64,000 nucleotides of DNA from Protonemura montana. Taxonomy: Eukaryota; Arthropoda; Insecta; Plecoptera; Nemouridae. Position 1 is the first letter of the stretch. Every line of letters starts with the position of its first letter. Both the position numbers and the translations under genes were made by a program. Location of the stretch: assembly GCA_947568835.1 (NCBI GenBank), contig OX387603.1, forward strand, positions 24,452,651 through 24,516,650, read 5' to 3'. Positions 49,001 to 57,800 of the stretch are shown here, one piece after another. Under the pieces are notes generated by a model. It ran no database searches and was not told the DNA's origin. It worked only from the letters and a program-made list of their open reading frames with translations.

Positions 49001-52000
49001 TAGCTGTAGATGTAGGTGTGGACATTGCAAAACTTGCAAATACACTAACCACGATAGCATTTTTTGAAGTAAATTAAGACATCCCTACTGAAGATTCCCG
49101 GTGATGCTCAATGCCACTGACAGTCAAAATTTTCCCACCGATCGACTGAGCTGTCAGACGTCAACTCACCCGAGGTCTGGGTCTCGCTGTCCACCATGTC
49201 TATCACGCGTAAAATGCACCTAACTCACGCACTCGCACGCGTGCCGAATAGTGTGTGCCTTTTGACACCGACTTGACGCCTAGATACGACGCAACCTTGC
49301 TCGCTTAACGCCCTGCTTGGAGTCCGCACGTTTGACCGCCGCACTCGCACAAACCGCGATAAACAGGTGACGGTGACGCAATCGCCGACGTCACCGCCGG
49401 TTGGGTCGGAAAGGTAAGATGGGTTTAGCGGCCGATAAAAGTCGCGTCTAGTTAGTTGCCGCGCGCGGCCGTAGAGAGAGCTACCAGCCGCGAGATCATC
49501 TCAAGATTGACTTTCGAGGTCCCCGACGTAAACAGCCACCGACATGGCACATGTTTTCCTACCTAGGTGAGTGCTTTCCCTCAAATGTGTATTTAAAATT
49601 CTCTGCACGAATTAATTTCAGGATACCTTTTTGAGGGATTGTACCTGATTCGGTGTCTCACATGCCCAAAGAGTTTTTTAGTCGTTTTTTCTTCTCTCAA
49701 GTCGGAGCGTAGCAAGTTTTTATTTTGATGGATCTGAGGTAGTTTGCAGTCAGAAGACTAAAAAATAATTTCCAAACAGCTTCCGTTACGCCATTGACAT
49801 ATCTACACTGACCTAACCTTAGACCTCTTGTAACTTCACCTGCGCTGTATAATTGACTGTTTAGTAAGCGATTTGAGTAAACGCTATGATAGCAACGGCT
49901 GATCGGTGCTACCGAAGAACTTTCATGGATGAGTGCAGCCTTTGAACGGTGTAGGTCATCCAATCCAATGAACTGTTCCATCCTTTCTTCTGGCAGACAT
50001 TGTCGCCAACCTACCGCCTCCTTGGGGAGCATTGTCCGCTTCGGCATGGACCTTTCCTCACTGACGCAATGCGGGCCAAGGTGACACGACGATGGACCCC
50101 CTAACCGCCAGGCAAGAAGTGCCAGCACCAAGCCACTTTCAATGCGAATCTCGGGCAGGGGGTACCTTTGACGGACTGGACGAGTTTATTCAGAAATCGA
50201 GCACCGGAACCACGATTATGTATTTTAGTAGAAAGCTGACCGTTCGAAATACTCATAGACTAAACCAATTTTCTTATAAATACACCCTTAAAAGTTTGAT
50301 AGTCTTGTCCAAGCAATTTCCTGGGATCTACAATGGCTGTCACGACGGAGGGCGTTTGCCTGGACTCACCGCGTATGTCGCGGCACTCGCGGGCGGACAG
50401 CAAACCGGCGTCGTCGTCGGTCTCGACGCTGTCCAGCACCAGGTTCAGGCAGCTGATGTTTTCACGGCAAGTGGCGCCAATCTCGGCCTGGCGGGACAAA
50501 GGGGAAGACAGAGTTAGCAAGAGGACGATTCCAGCAATACAGGACAATCAGGAAGACCAGTCCTGGGCGCACGCATTAGATCATAAAGCCTCTAGGGACG
50601 ACCATGGCATCATCATTCGTCTTGCGATTACATTACCTTAAGTGTAAACATTACAAAAAAAAGGATCTAATGACTATCTGTGCGATCGATCGTGATGCGG
50701 ATTGCATTGCAAATTGGGAGGTGTAATAACATGGCTTGGAAGGCGGCAAGAGAGATACGAGAACGCGTATATTTGTCTGAGTACATGAGAGTGAAGGGAA
50801 GAAATCCACACTCGCGTGGGGAGTGTCCGGAACATGCCACTTGGAGGTCTATTTACATTTCGACGCCCTTTATATGTCTCTAGCAAAAGCAAACAATGTT
50901 TCCACACTTTCATGAAACAGAGCGAAGAGGGTGCCATAAATTTGCTCCGACTTCATTTGTCTGGAGTGAAACTATGACACGACAAACCAATCAAACATGC
51001 GCCGGAGATTTCAATGCTAACGCAAATGCACTCACTTCAAATTGCAGCCGAAAGAAAGCTAAAGAATTTAACTTTAATGACAAAAATTGACTGCGGAAAA
51101 TTGGATCACAACTCACAAATCGCCACACAACTTTTTGACACGTGAAAGAAGTTGAAAGTGTTGGGAGTAAAGAAATGACCGCCGGCACGTTGGCACAGTT
51201 TACCAGGGATTGCGGCAAGCGGCGTTAGATTGCGATCTCGATTGCAACTCGCGAGAAAATGATTTCGGCAAATTGGTTTGTAACTCACAATTTGACACCA
51301 CTCCTAACTTTCAAAGATCTGCCGAGTAAGATGTTTTCCACTGTAACCTGCCGGCGCATTGAACTGGTCTAAAAGTGGGTGTATGGAAACATATGCAACA
51401 CTTACAAAGTCCATGGCAAGGATGAGCTGCGCCGACGCATTGGCCAGCTGCTTGCCGAACAAATGCTCAGTGAACTCCAACTGAGACCGCGACTGCTGTA
51501 TCACGTGGCGAATATCATCCAGATCGCTGTCACTGTCGACGGCGCGTTCCCCCAAAGTACCGCGACGCCTCCTAGGCGGCGTCGGCACGTGTCGCGCTCC
51601 CAGACTGGACGCGCAGTCCGACTGGCTGTCCAGGTAGTTACGGTAGTCGTCACCGAACTCCAGCAGCCTGCGCGCCGCCTCCGAATCGGCCAACTCCTCG
51701 CTGTACGGCTCACTCATGTACTTCTCCTGGTAGTTGTCCCATGCCTGCTCGGAAAGCGCGCTGTGATGGCTGTGTGGTTCGTCGCCGACCAAGCCCAGCT
51801 TCTTGTGTTCCAAGAACGAGACGGCGCCTCCCTCGGGGCCCAGCTTGAACGCCGGCATCGGGCGTCGCGACGCGCGCTCGTCGTCATCCGACGAACTGTC
51901 TTTGAGCATCGAGTCAGAGGTGGACGACGTGGTGGTCTTGGTCCTGGTCTTGCCGGTCCGTGGACTGCCTTCGACGCCTGCCGACTGAGTGATCGGCTTC

Positions 52001-54801
52001 GATGAATGCTGCTGGCTATCGCTGCCTCCGGAGTTTGAATGTCCAACCGTGACACCGTCCGACCCAGATTCGCTCTTCCGTCCCTGTGGGCAAGTGAAGC
52101 ATCGCCGCTGAGTGGCTGCTGCAGTCCCGGCCGGCTTCACACATCGCCGGGTTCTCACAGACAGCCAGATTGGCCACGGCAATCGCTCGCTGGATATGAA
52201 ATTGTTTGCGAACACAAAGGGAAATGAAATCGGTTTCGTCTTGGTGACTTGCGCCTACAACGAGCGTGGATAATGTCAGTAGAAACTGTGCGATAAGTTA
52301 TGCAAGGGCTGGCTCGAGAGACAAAAGAGAAATGACGCAAGCCACGCCGGAGAACGTACCCTTGAACGCTCGAGGAGACTCCCGACTTCATTGAGCAAAG
52401 ATTGTCCGCTAATTTAATCTGTGTTCGAGGGAATGAAAAGACCTAGATGACTCTAACGGGCTGTGGTGCATGCGTGAGTGACCCGCTGGAACTGCGCACG
52501 CCGACTGCGCACCGGATGCGTGGGCGTCGCTGCGTAAAAAGTGCACGGAATGCACACACACGGTTTCCGGCAGCCGTGCCGGTGACTTACTTCAAGTTTA
52601 AAATCTCTCCCGAGCACACGGACCCAACAGCATGGCAATACCTCCGGGGGAGGCGTATGACAGCAGATAGCAAGCAAGCAAGCAAGGAGTTTCCCTTTAT
52701 CCACGATAAACCCATGCAAATAATTGCAGAGATTGAGCAATCTTGTCCCTCGTGGAGATACCACGTCCTAGACTTTTATGAAGTCGTTCCAACTCACCAG
52801 GGTCCGCTTCTTGAAACGCAGCTTCCTCCTACGCAGCGAGCCGGTCCTCGAGCCAGATCCAGCTGCGTCCGCGCCCATGAGCGTCCCGTCGATGGTCGAT
52901 GACGAGTTGGTGATCGGCCCCGAGCCTAACAGCGCTGGGCCCTTGCCTTGCGGCGAGATCGCCATTTTGTTTAGGGCAGACTCCGAGATCGAAAAGTGCG
53001 CCAAAGGCTCGCCGCCGGCGCCGACATCCATCGCCAGCTGACCGACGCTCGAGACGCTCCAAGGCCGATCGGCCTGGCGCCCTTTCCCGCGCATCACCAC
53101 GCGCGCCGGCGTCCTCAGCGGCGACGCCGTGTCTTCCGACGCGTCGAGGATGGCATCTGACGAGTTGGACCGCGAGCAGCCAAGTACGACGTCGACCTGG
53201 CGACACGTCGCGACGCTCACGTTGACGTCCTCGCTGGACTGCGAGCGTCGGTCATCGTCCGAGTCGCCCGTCGTGTACTCTCCGCTGGCGTCGCAGCTGT
53301 CACCGGGCCGGTCGACGCCGGCGTCGGTTGGGTGCACGCGCAGCCACTCGGCGATGCGCGCCGCCTTGGCGTCGATCTCTGGCGAGTGGTCGCCAAACAC
53401 CAGCGGCTCTAAGGAGCGCGATGCTGACGCCTTGCTCGTCGACATGACCATCGCGTCGGCGCGGATCACCAGGCGCTGGATGCTCTCGCGACTGCTCTTC
53501 CACGGCACCTTCTTCGCGATGCTGCGCGGCATTTGATTGGTTTCGTTGACTAGTTTGTTCGTTTCCTCGCTGTCGACCTGGTCGTCGCCGAAGTCGAGCC
53601 GCTGCGCGATGGAGCGACGCTTGCCGCGCGACTGCCGCGAGTTAGCGGCGTCAGACGACCATTCGGACGTGTTGTCGGCCTTTACCTGGCCATTCGTGAA
53701 CGTCCAATCCTCCTCAGAAGACTCCTCTAGAGACTTGTCGTTGCCGGAACCCGCCGACAGGTCCTTAACGGTCGTCACCGTAGCCTCCTGCTGCCTGGCA
53801 TCCGCCTCGGAGTCCGTGTCCATGTGCTTAACGCAGAAGTAGGCTATGTTCGGCGTGTCACGGTTAAGTCTACAAAAAACACGAGGGGACAGCTGTTAGT
53901 CGGTATCTCGAATTGGTTATACACTAGGTCCGAGGCCGGGTCTCTGGCCTCTCCCTGCTGAGTATCCCTCAGACTAGGACAGGATTCTATTGAATCAATG
54001 GTACGCAAAGTTACTGAGGCTGCAATAATAACTGAAATCCCTCAAACATCCCTCTCGGACGGTACTGATTATGATGGTCACCCATCCAAGTACCGACCAC
54101 TAAAAATATTGCTCAACTTCGGTGAGTGCAAGAGACTTTGTGTTCCTAAATGGTCGGTTCAGTAAGACGCAGACAGAGTTGGCCTTTAGTGTAATCTTAG
54201 AATAATGCGTAAACACACGCTGAACGAGAATTCACCTTGAAAATTCCGTATTACATCACCGAATTGAAACACGATAAAAAGATAAGACAATCAAAAGTGA
54301 GCAACTGAAGTGGCCCCGCTGACTTGATCGCCGTAACTGGCTCCAAAGGGCGGGTTACTAACCGCCACCGGGTTCACGATCAAGTTCAATCGCATGCTAG
54401 CCACCCCCACGCTTCCCCGTCATCGATCGCAGTTTTCCCGCCCCGAAGACCGAGACTTACTCGTTCGAGGCGTCGCCTCCCTCGCGTCGCGGCGCCAAGT
54501 AGCCACCCCGCGTCGGTGCCGTCGGCGACGTCCCCCCGACAACGGCGTCCTTGCCACTGCGTCGCTTCTTGCCCATCCGAATACGCATGTCCGCGTCCGG
54601 CGACGCCGCCACGACGGCGTCCATCACGGCGTCATCGTCGCTGCACGAGGCGTCGGAGCGCAAGTCGCCGTCCACCGAGGAGCTGCACGAGGATGCCGAC
54701 GTCGATGGCAACGACGGGTGTCGCCGCGAGGAGTCGCCGCTCAGGCGAGGGTACTTGGTCGCCGGGCCTTCCTCGCTGTCCAAGCTCTTGATCGACGGGC
54801 T
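33819..54801 (-). CDS. klar: Klarsicht-like KASH-domain LINC protein, 10 exons, N-terminus outside the window
   Basis: Ten exons (54801-54461, 53869-52798, 52083-51406, 50487-50370, 46670-46489, 43579-43428, 41697-41463, 38975-38748, 38360-38215, 34077-33819) splice with matching phase at every junction into 1136 residues and a TAG stop. Residues are numbered here from the first codon in the window. Features in order: Ser/Asp-rich N-terminal region (1-470) with RPWSVS (382) and FSISESALNKM (406); basic RRRKLRFKKR (460-469); the WDNYQEKYMSEPYSEE and LLEFGDDYRNYLDSQSDCAS blocks (586-630) that I recognise from insect Klarsicht; alpha-helical spectrin-like segments (738-926); an SLSDSGISDEGSE motif (954); and a KASH domain (1082-1136). 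KASH proteins sit in the outer nuclear membrane, bind SUN trimers in the lumen and link nuclei to the cytoskeleton. In Drosophila, Klarsicht moves nuclei and lipid droplets along microtubules. Upstream exons must exist because exon 1 here starts at an acceptor. Confidence 0.92.
34078..38214 (-). other. klar: klar intron I-J (4.1 kb)
   Basis: Bounded by GTAAAC and TTCACAG. It includes CpG-rich patches at about 34.7-34.9 and 35.3-35.55 kb and AT-rich DNA. No nested exon is supportable, and open frames of up to 107 codons near 37.0-37.4 kb lack protein character. Confidence 0.8.
38215..38360 (-). CDS. klar: klar exon I
   Basis: Acceptor TTGTCCCGTGCAG|CGC, donor GCCAAG|GTAAAC. Residues 1003-1050 plus AG, which the last exon's G completes to Arg1051. 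RIEQTEKELRGLQRACKDLI is the final helix, and the rest (GPVSSTPKPKASPR) is a flexible Pro/Lys linker to the membrane domain. Confidence 0.92.
38361..38747 (-). other. klar: klar intron H-I (387 bp)
   Basis: Short intron between GTGAGT and GTGCAG. I see nothing else in it. Confidence 0.9.
38748..38975 (-). CDS. klar: klar exon H
   Basis: Acceptor CTTTGTCCACAG|AGC, donor GCCGTG|GTGAGT, both phase 0. It encodes 76 residues (927-1002): a Ser/Thr-rich stretch, the motif SLSDSGISDEGSEQ (954-967), then a charged helix LSERERRLDALRRLARHLE. The SDSGISDEGSE type of motif just before a helix is common to the region preceding the KASH linker in this family, as I recall it. Confidence 0.92.
38976..41462 (-). 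other. klar: klar intron G-H (2.5 kb)
   Basis: Bounded by GTAAAA and TCCACAG. It contains an (AC)n tract and a CpG-rich patch at about 40.1-40.35 kb. A 220-codon open frame on the minus strand (38869-39531) overlaps exon H in another frame and has no family content. Confidence 0.85.
40902..40919. repeat. klar: (AC)n microsatellite
   Basis: About nine AC units inside klar intron G-H. Confidence 0.95.
41463..41697 (-). CDS. klar: klar exon G
   Basis: Acceptor CCCTGTTTCGCAG|C, donor TCCCAG|GTAAAA. It encodes residues 849-926, including LTHLQSVSASLQQFESHFSE and DVATSVRDVAKVLSEKREHH. It is wholly helical-looking and completes the spectrin-like region. A 5S-derived SINE lies in the intron within 50 bp of its acceptor. 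Confidence 0.93.
41698..43427 (-). other. klar: klar intron F-G (1.7 kb)
   Basis: Bounded by GTCAGT and TTTCGCAG. Apart from the 5S-derived SINE head I recognise nothing in it. Confidence 0.85.
41742..41826 (-). repeat. 5S-rRNA-derived SINE head, in klar intron F-G
   Basis: The minus strand reads GTCGCCGAAGTTTAGCTACG, then GTCAGTACTTGATGGGTGAT and GAGAACACC. These parallel consecutive blocks of arthropod 5S rRNA over about 80 bases. It is the longest 5S-like stretch in the window. It ends about 45 bp from the acceptor of exon G and lacks the family's 3' tail. Confidence 0.7.
43428..43579 (-). CDS. klar: klar exon F
   Basis: Acceptor TTTTGCTTCCAG|TCT, donor CACAG|GTCAGT. Residues 798-847 with two bases over (AG, completed by C to Ser848). 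The sequence SELSGLRERQGRLLDMNVAV followed by DLYRVWDETYH is a second spectrin-like helical segment with a buried-type Trp. Confidence 0.93.
43580..46488 (-). other. klar: klar intron E-F (2.9 kb) with a long stop-poor segment
   Basis: Bounded by GTAGGC and GCTTCCAG. From 43.8 to 45.6 kb the DNA is CpG-rich and stop-poor. A 270-codon open frame with a real ATG lies at 43844-44656 (+) and a 190-codon frame at 45001-45573 (-). Neither shows a domain or splice context I recognise. A foldback element (45955-46095) lies near the right end. Confidence 0.8.
45955..46095 (-). mobile_element. Foldback element with deleted tRNA core, copy 3
   Basis: The arms at 45955-45990 and about 46023-46061 are inverted copies of each other (TATTATTATGAACACTACTA versus GTAGTAGTGTTCATAATAAT). 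Between them only the tRNA 3' half remains (minus-strand TTCGAGTCCCCGTTTGGGCA, about 45992-46011). The outer hairpin ATTGCAG-ACGT-TTGCAAT (46072-46089, one mismatch) caps the element's 5' side as in copy 1. Internal deletion of the core while the arms stay intact is what foldback transposons commonly show. Confidence 0.75.
46489..46670 (-). CDS. klar: klar exon E (first exon common to long and short forms)
   Basis: Acceptor CCCCTGGGCAG|GT, donor ATCAAG|GTAGGC. It encodes residues 738-797, opening LVERWELLQVKTEDLQRVRA. The heptad-like spacing of hydrophobic residues, with Trp in WELL, is typical of a spectrin-type helix. This exon takes up either exon D or the alternative first exon. Confidence 0.93.
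49170..49197 (-). CDS. klar: klar alternative first exon (short KASH isoform start)
   Basis: ATG at 49197 encodes MVDSETQTS plus the first base of Gly, followed by a strong donor G|GTGAGT. An in-frame TGA lies ten codons upstream, so the frame cannot continue from farther 5'. The phase fits the acceptor at 46670 exactly. The resulting protein would be 409 residues: the spectrin-like segments and the KASH domain without the Ser-rich region or the Klarsicht signature block. Drosophila klar is known to use an internal promoter for a short KASH isoform, so this reading is biologically expected. Transcript support is not available here. Confidence 0.7.
49198..49543. promoter_or_regulatory. Putative bidirectional promoter between the short klar isoform and a plus-strand start
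   Basis: This GC-rich 350-bp block separates two outward-facing start-codon-plus-donor signatures: the minus-strand klar short first exon (ATG 49197) and the plus-strand ATG 49544. It includes CGATAAAAG at 49433-49441 on the plus strand, a weak TATA-like word about 105 bp upstream of the plus ATG. No clean initiator can be fixed for either strand. Confidence 0.45.
49544..49566 (+). CDS. Candidate first coding exon of a divergent plus-strand transcript
   Basis: ATGGCACATGTTTTCCTACC TAG is followed at once by GTGAGT, so the apparent TAG would be split by splicing (AG|GTGAGT, phase 2). It encodes MAHVFLP plus a split codon. Short first coding exons with a strong donor are common in arthropod secreted-protein genes, but I found no matching second exon on the plus strand in the window. 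It could also be a chance ATG in a non-coding antisense RNA. Confidence 0.3.
50370..50487 (-). CDS. klar: klar exon D (last exon specific to the long form)
   Basis: Acceptor TTTGTCCCGCCAG|GCC, donor CGCG|GTGAGT. It encodes residues 698-736 plus one base. The content AEIGATCRENISCLNLVLDS is helical and continues the spectrin-like region. The single donor base G joins GT of the next exon to make Gly737. The alternative first exon at 49170-49197 ends with the same G and phase, so the two are mutually exclusive partners of the exon at 46670. Confidence 0.9.
50488..51405 (-). other. klar: klar intron C-D (0.9 kb)
   Basis: Bounded by GTAAGT and CCGCCAG. I see no repeats or exons in it. Confidence 0.9.
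51406..52083 (-). CDS. klar: klar exon C (Klarsicht signature block)
   Basis: Acceptor CTTGCCCACAG|GGA and donor GACTTT|GTAAGT, both phase 0. It encodes 226 residues (472-697). The first half is Ser/Thr/Lys-rich. The second half carries WDNYQEKYMSEPYSEE (586-601), LLEFGDDYRNYLDSQSDCAS (611-630) and a helix-prone RHVIQQSRSQLEFTEHLFGK stretch (663-682). These blocks are my main reason for naming the gene Klarsicht instead of a Nesprin/Msp300 type. Confidence 0.93.
52084..52797 (-). other. klar: klar intron B-C (0.7 kb)
   Basis: Bounded by GTGAGT and GCCCACAG. It contains a short (AGCA)n tract at about 52669-52686 and no exon. Confidence 0.9.
52798..53869 (-). CDS. klar: klar exon B (large)
   Basis: The acceptor TTTTTTGTAG|A at 53870 gives phase agreement with exon A. 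The exon opens LNRDTPNIAYFCVKHMDTDS, so the in-frame ATG inside that string is internal and not a start. The donor is ACCCTG|GTGAGT. It encodes residues 115-471, which are acidic, Ser-rich and mostly disordered. Conserved-looking islands are VPWKSSRESIQRLVIRADAM, RPWSVSSVGQLA and FSISESALNKM. The end RRRKLRFKKRTL is strongly basic and could act as a localisation or membrane-surface signal. Confidence 0.92.
53870..54460 (-). other. klar: klar intron A-B (0.6 kb)
   Basis: Bounded by GTAAGT and TTTTTTGTAG. It contains a 5S-derived SINE fragment. Confidence 0.9.
54060..54140 (-). repeat. 5S-rRNA-derived SINE fragment in klar intron A-B
   Basis: The minus strand reads CACCGAAGTTGAGCAATATT and then GGTACTTGGATGGGTGACCA. 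These match the 5S rRNA blocks around the internal promoter. The shared SINE tail is not seen downstream of it. Confidence 0.7.
54461..54801 (-). CDS. klar: klar exon A (first in window)
   Basis: The acceptor is TTCCCCTCAG|AGC at 54802, in phase 0, and the donor is AACGA|GTAAGT, leaving two bases (GA) that the next exon's A completes to Glu. It encodes residues 1-113, which are Ser/Asp-rich and largely disordered-looking, with SSVDGDLRSDASCSDDDAV and a basic RMGKKRRSGK patch near residues 94-103. An open frame on the opposite strand (54324-54791) is a shadow. Confidence 0.88.
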
Positions 54802-57800
54802 CTGAGGGGAAGAGAACAGAGGGTCAGTGTGTGCAATACCTGACTTGGATGATTGCAAGGGGCTGTATAATGGAACATTGATAACTCAGGGCAGTCTATG
54901 GAAACCAAGTTCCCTATAATCACAACGAGTAAAATGCACAACAATTCTCTCGGGGAATATGCAGCCTTAAGTTAGACAAATAAAAAGTCCTGGATCCAAT
55001 ATCCAATAATTACACTCATTTTCTTGATTGCATACCATTTTGAGTCGCGAGTTTCTTTAGTTCACCCTTATCAGCAGCAATTTCCGACCATTACCCGTCC
55101 CGTCCCGACCCGCTGTCCCTGCCCTTGTGCTACCCGATGCATGTCCCTGCATTAACAAATTGGCCGCGCTGCAAATGTCACTGGTCGCGTGCTCTTGCGG
55201 TCATTTGTCGTTGCTACCTTTGTGCGTTCCGCAGACGCTAGACGCATAACGGCGTCGCCATCACTCACCGTGATGGATCACCTAGCCCAGGACTCGCGAG
55301 AGACATTGGTAATTATCTTAACGTGCATATTAAAAAGTCTAGCTCTGTCTTTCCCCGGCAACAAGGGGGTCGACAGTGGTCATAATGGGCGAGTTTGTTC
55401 GACTGCCTGGCAGGGGTGCGCGTTGATCACGTGCATGAGGACAAAGGGTTAAGGCACCGGCTGGCCCCGGGAAGTGCGACTTGGTCGACACCTGGCCACA
55501 CGTCCAAGGTGCGCTCACGTGGACTGCTGATTGGGGTTTGGCGTGGTAGGATAAATGTTAGTGTCATTGTTGGGGCACACGACATTAACGCCGCGGAGAT
55601 TAAAATTGAAAATATATGTCGTGTATCACCCGCCCTCGTTTGGCGTTAAAATGGCAAACAGGACGAGTTTTGATCCTGACTGTACTGCGGTTTAGCTAAT
55701 TGCGAACGTTACAAAAAATCACCCGGAAGCAATCCACGCCATGTTTTGTTGTTTTACTTTTGTAATTATTGTTCCTATTACGCGCCCGTAACGCGTTGGA
55801 CGGGCACCACATGGCACTCTCTAGGGCCGCCGAAATCGATTAGAAAAATAACGAATCCTCGTTGAGTTATTTATTTGTAGTGCCCATGAGATGTAAGTAT
55901 CGTGTATCATGAAGATAAATTAAACAGCAAGAAGAATGCAGACCAGTAATTCATCCAATCTATTCAGTTCGATGCACTACACGACCAAAAAAAAAAACAC
56001 TTCCAGCGTCGGGTCGAAGGCAACGACGCCTCTTAATTGACGTCTCCTTCGTGGATCGCGACGCCGTGCCGTCGAGAGGTTGTCACTGTATTGTCCTCGA
56101 TAACGCGACGCTCTCTAGGCGGTTTCTGGCCATCATCTATGGTCGCCATCTGGTCGCGTATCGTAGCTTTCCTCGCGAAAATCATCAGTGACGCTGACCC
56201 CTCGCTTCGGGGTCGCCGCCCAACGGTGTCGTGTCGTCACTTGCTATTTCTGCGGTCTCATAAAAGTGAGTGCTGCTTTCGACGCGGTCATCGCTGCGCC
56301 GTGCATCGACGTTACAACCGACGCCATCTACAATTTGCTACGAATCTGACGGTAAAAAGCTCCAGACACTTTCATGGTTCGGTCGTGTACTGAGATTACA
56401 AAATAATTGCTTTCTCAGTACTAATCGTCATACATTTCAATGCAACTACGTAACATCATCCCCAGATGCTGCAATTTTAAAGCGCACACAAACAGAGAAA
56501 TGCTACAATGCATTTTTAATAAAGTATCACACTTTCCAAAAGTCTGGCAAAATCGCTTTGTTTATTATTTTATTAAAGAAAAATGCAGACTCATAAACTG
56601 GAAAACGCATAGAAATTTGCAATAATATAACGATTATGATCGATTACCTAGAATGTGCGGTCCTTCGCCTTTCTTTATACCGGCATCGATTCCAGTGCCT
56701 TACGGTTTAAGTTCTTATCTCTTCGCTCTGATATCAAGAAATCTCGAGCAATTGTTCGAAAATATATTCCAACCATGCGAACTAGTATGAAGTTCACCTC
56801 GTTTTTCTTCGCTTTACAATGCCTCTCTGTGAGAATTACCAGTTAAACAGTCTTCTGTTGTAGCCATGTAAGCCAACGCAAGTTCTCCGCGAAGCATGCC
56901 TTTGTTGACAACTGTTCAAAAAGAGGGCACACTAGGAAAGTGCTGGTATCGCTTTCTTAGTTCATGCCGAGCCGCCTTGGACAATTCACAGCCGCTGATA
57001 GCACCGCCTGTCCAACACGAGAACCATTCAAATAACTTCCAAAGATAACGGAGTGAACAGCTATTTGAAAGCGCCCGTCATTTTGTCACTAATTCACCAA
57101 AGAAAACAGACCACAACAAAATAACTAAGCCATGAGTTACCCAACACCATGTGACACAAACTTTCAGTGTACAGTAAGTTGGTCAGGACCAGCGGTAGGT
57201 CTCGGCACCGTCATTAGACGCATGTTGTGTGTGTCTCCCAATGGCTCAGCATCCCGAGGAGATCACATCGGTATAAATCAGCTGGCTAGCAGATGAATCA
57301 CGGCGCTCCCATCCCCAGCGACCTGCCGTGTCCCGTCCCACGCCAAGGAGTCACCATATGGGACGCATACACAGGCTTGGTGGTGGTACGAGAGCGAACG
57401 GGGAAATAAATACCAAAGAAATGGTGCTGGATGGGTTCAGACGTTTAGACTTGTAGGGTTCGAAACTATTGTTTAACTTTAATGTATGTTTTGATTTGTT
57501 GCTTGGAAAATATCGACAGTGTTTTAAGGATGCGAAGACGAGATTCGTTTCTTGGAAAGCAGCAAACATAACTTTGTAACAGTGCGGAGACACGCCCTGA
57601 TAATTGGGCCGTGCCGAGTTTAACTGCAACGATAAAACTGAAATGGAAAAGCTAAGAGCATCCACAAAAGTAACAGTGGCATAATAAAAACATTTTAACA
57701 ACCGTTACGAGTTGGTATGTACGTTATGAAATGGGTCCTCCACTCAAAATGTTTCTATATGGCATCCCCTCGAGCTCTGGCACAACGTCTCGTCCGTCGA

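Larger units (their letters stand above)
46671..50369 (-). other. klar: klar intron D-E (3.7 kb) with the internal promoter
   Basis: In the long form this is an intron bounded by GTGAGT and CTGGGCAG. It contains the alternative first exon and its putative promoter. The section 47.1-49.1 kb is AT-rich with no supportable exon. A small tandem duplication of TTACTTAATCGTGATA lies at about 48896-48927. Confidence 0.8.

Noticed and set aside
51379-52005. Plus-strand 208-codon frame
   Set aside because: It is the antisense shadow of klar exon C. The minus-strand frame has phase-consistent splicing and family motifs.
56033-56149. Minus-strand 38-residue open frame starting MATIDDGQKPPRERRVIEDN
   Set aside because: It has an ATG and plausible composition in a GC-rich patch, and could be a klar 5' exon, but no donor lies in frame before its stop and the start context is unremarkable.
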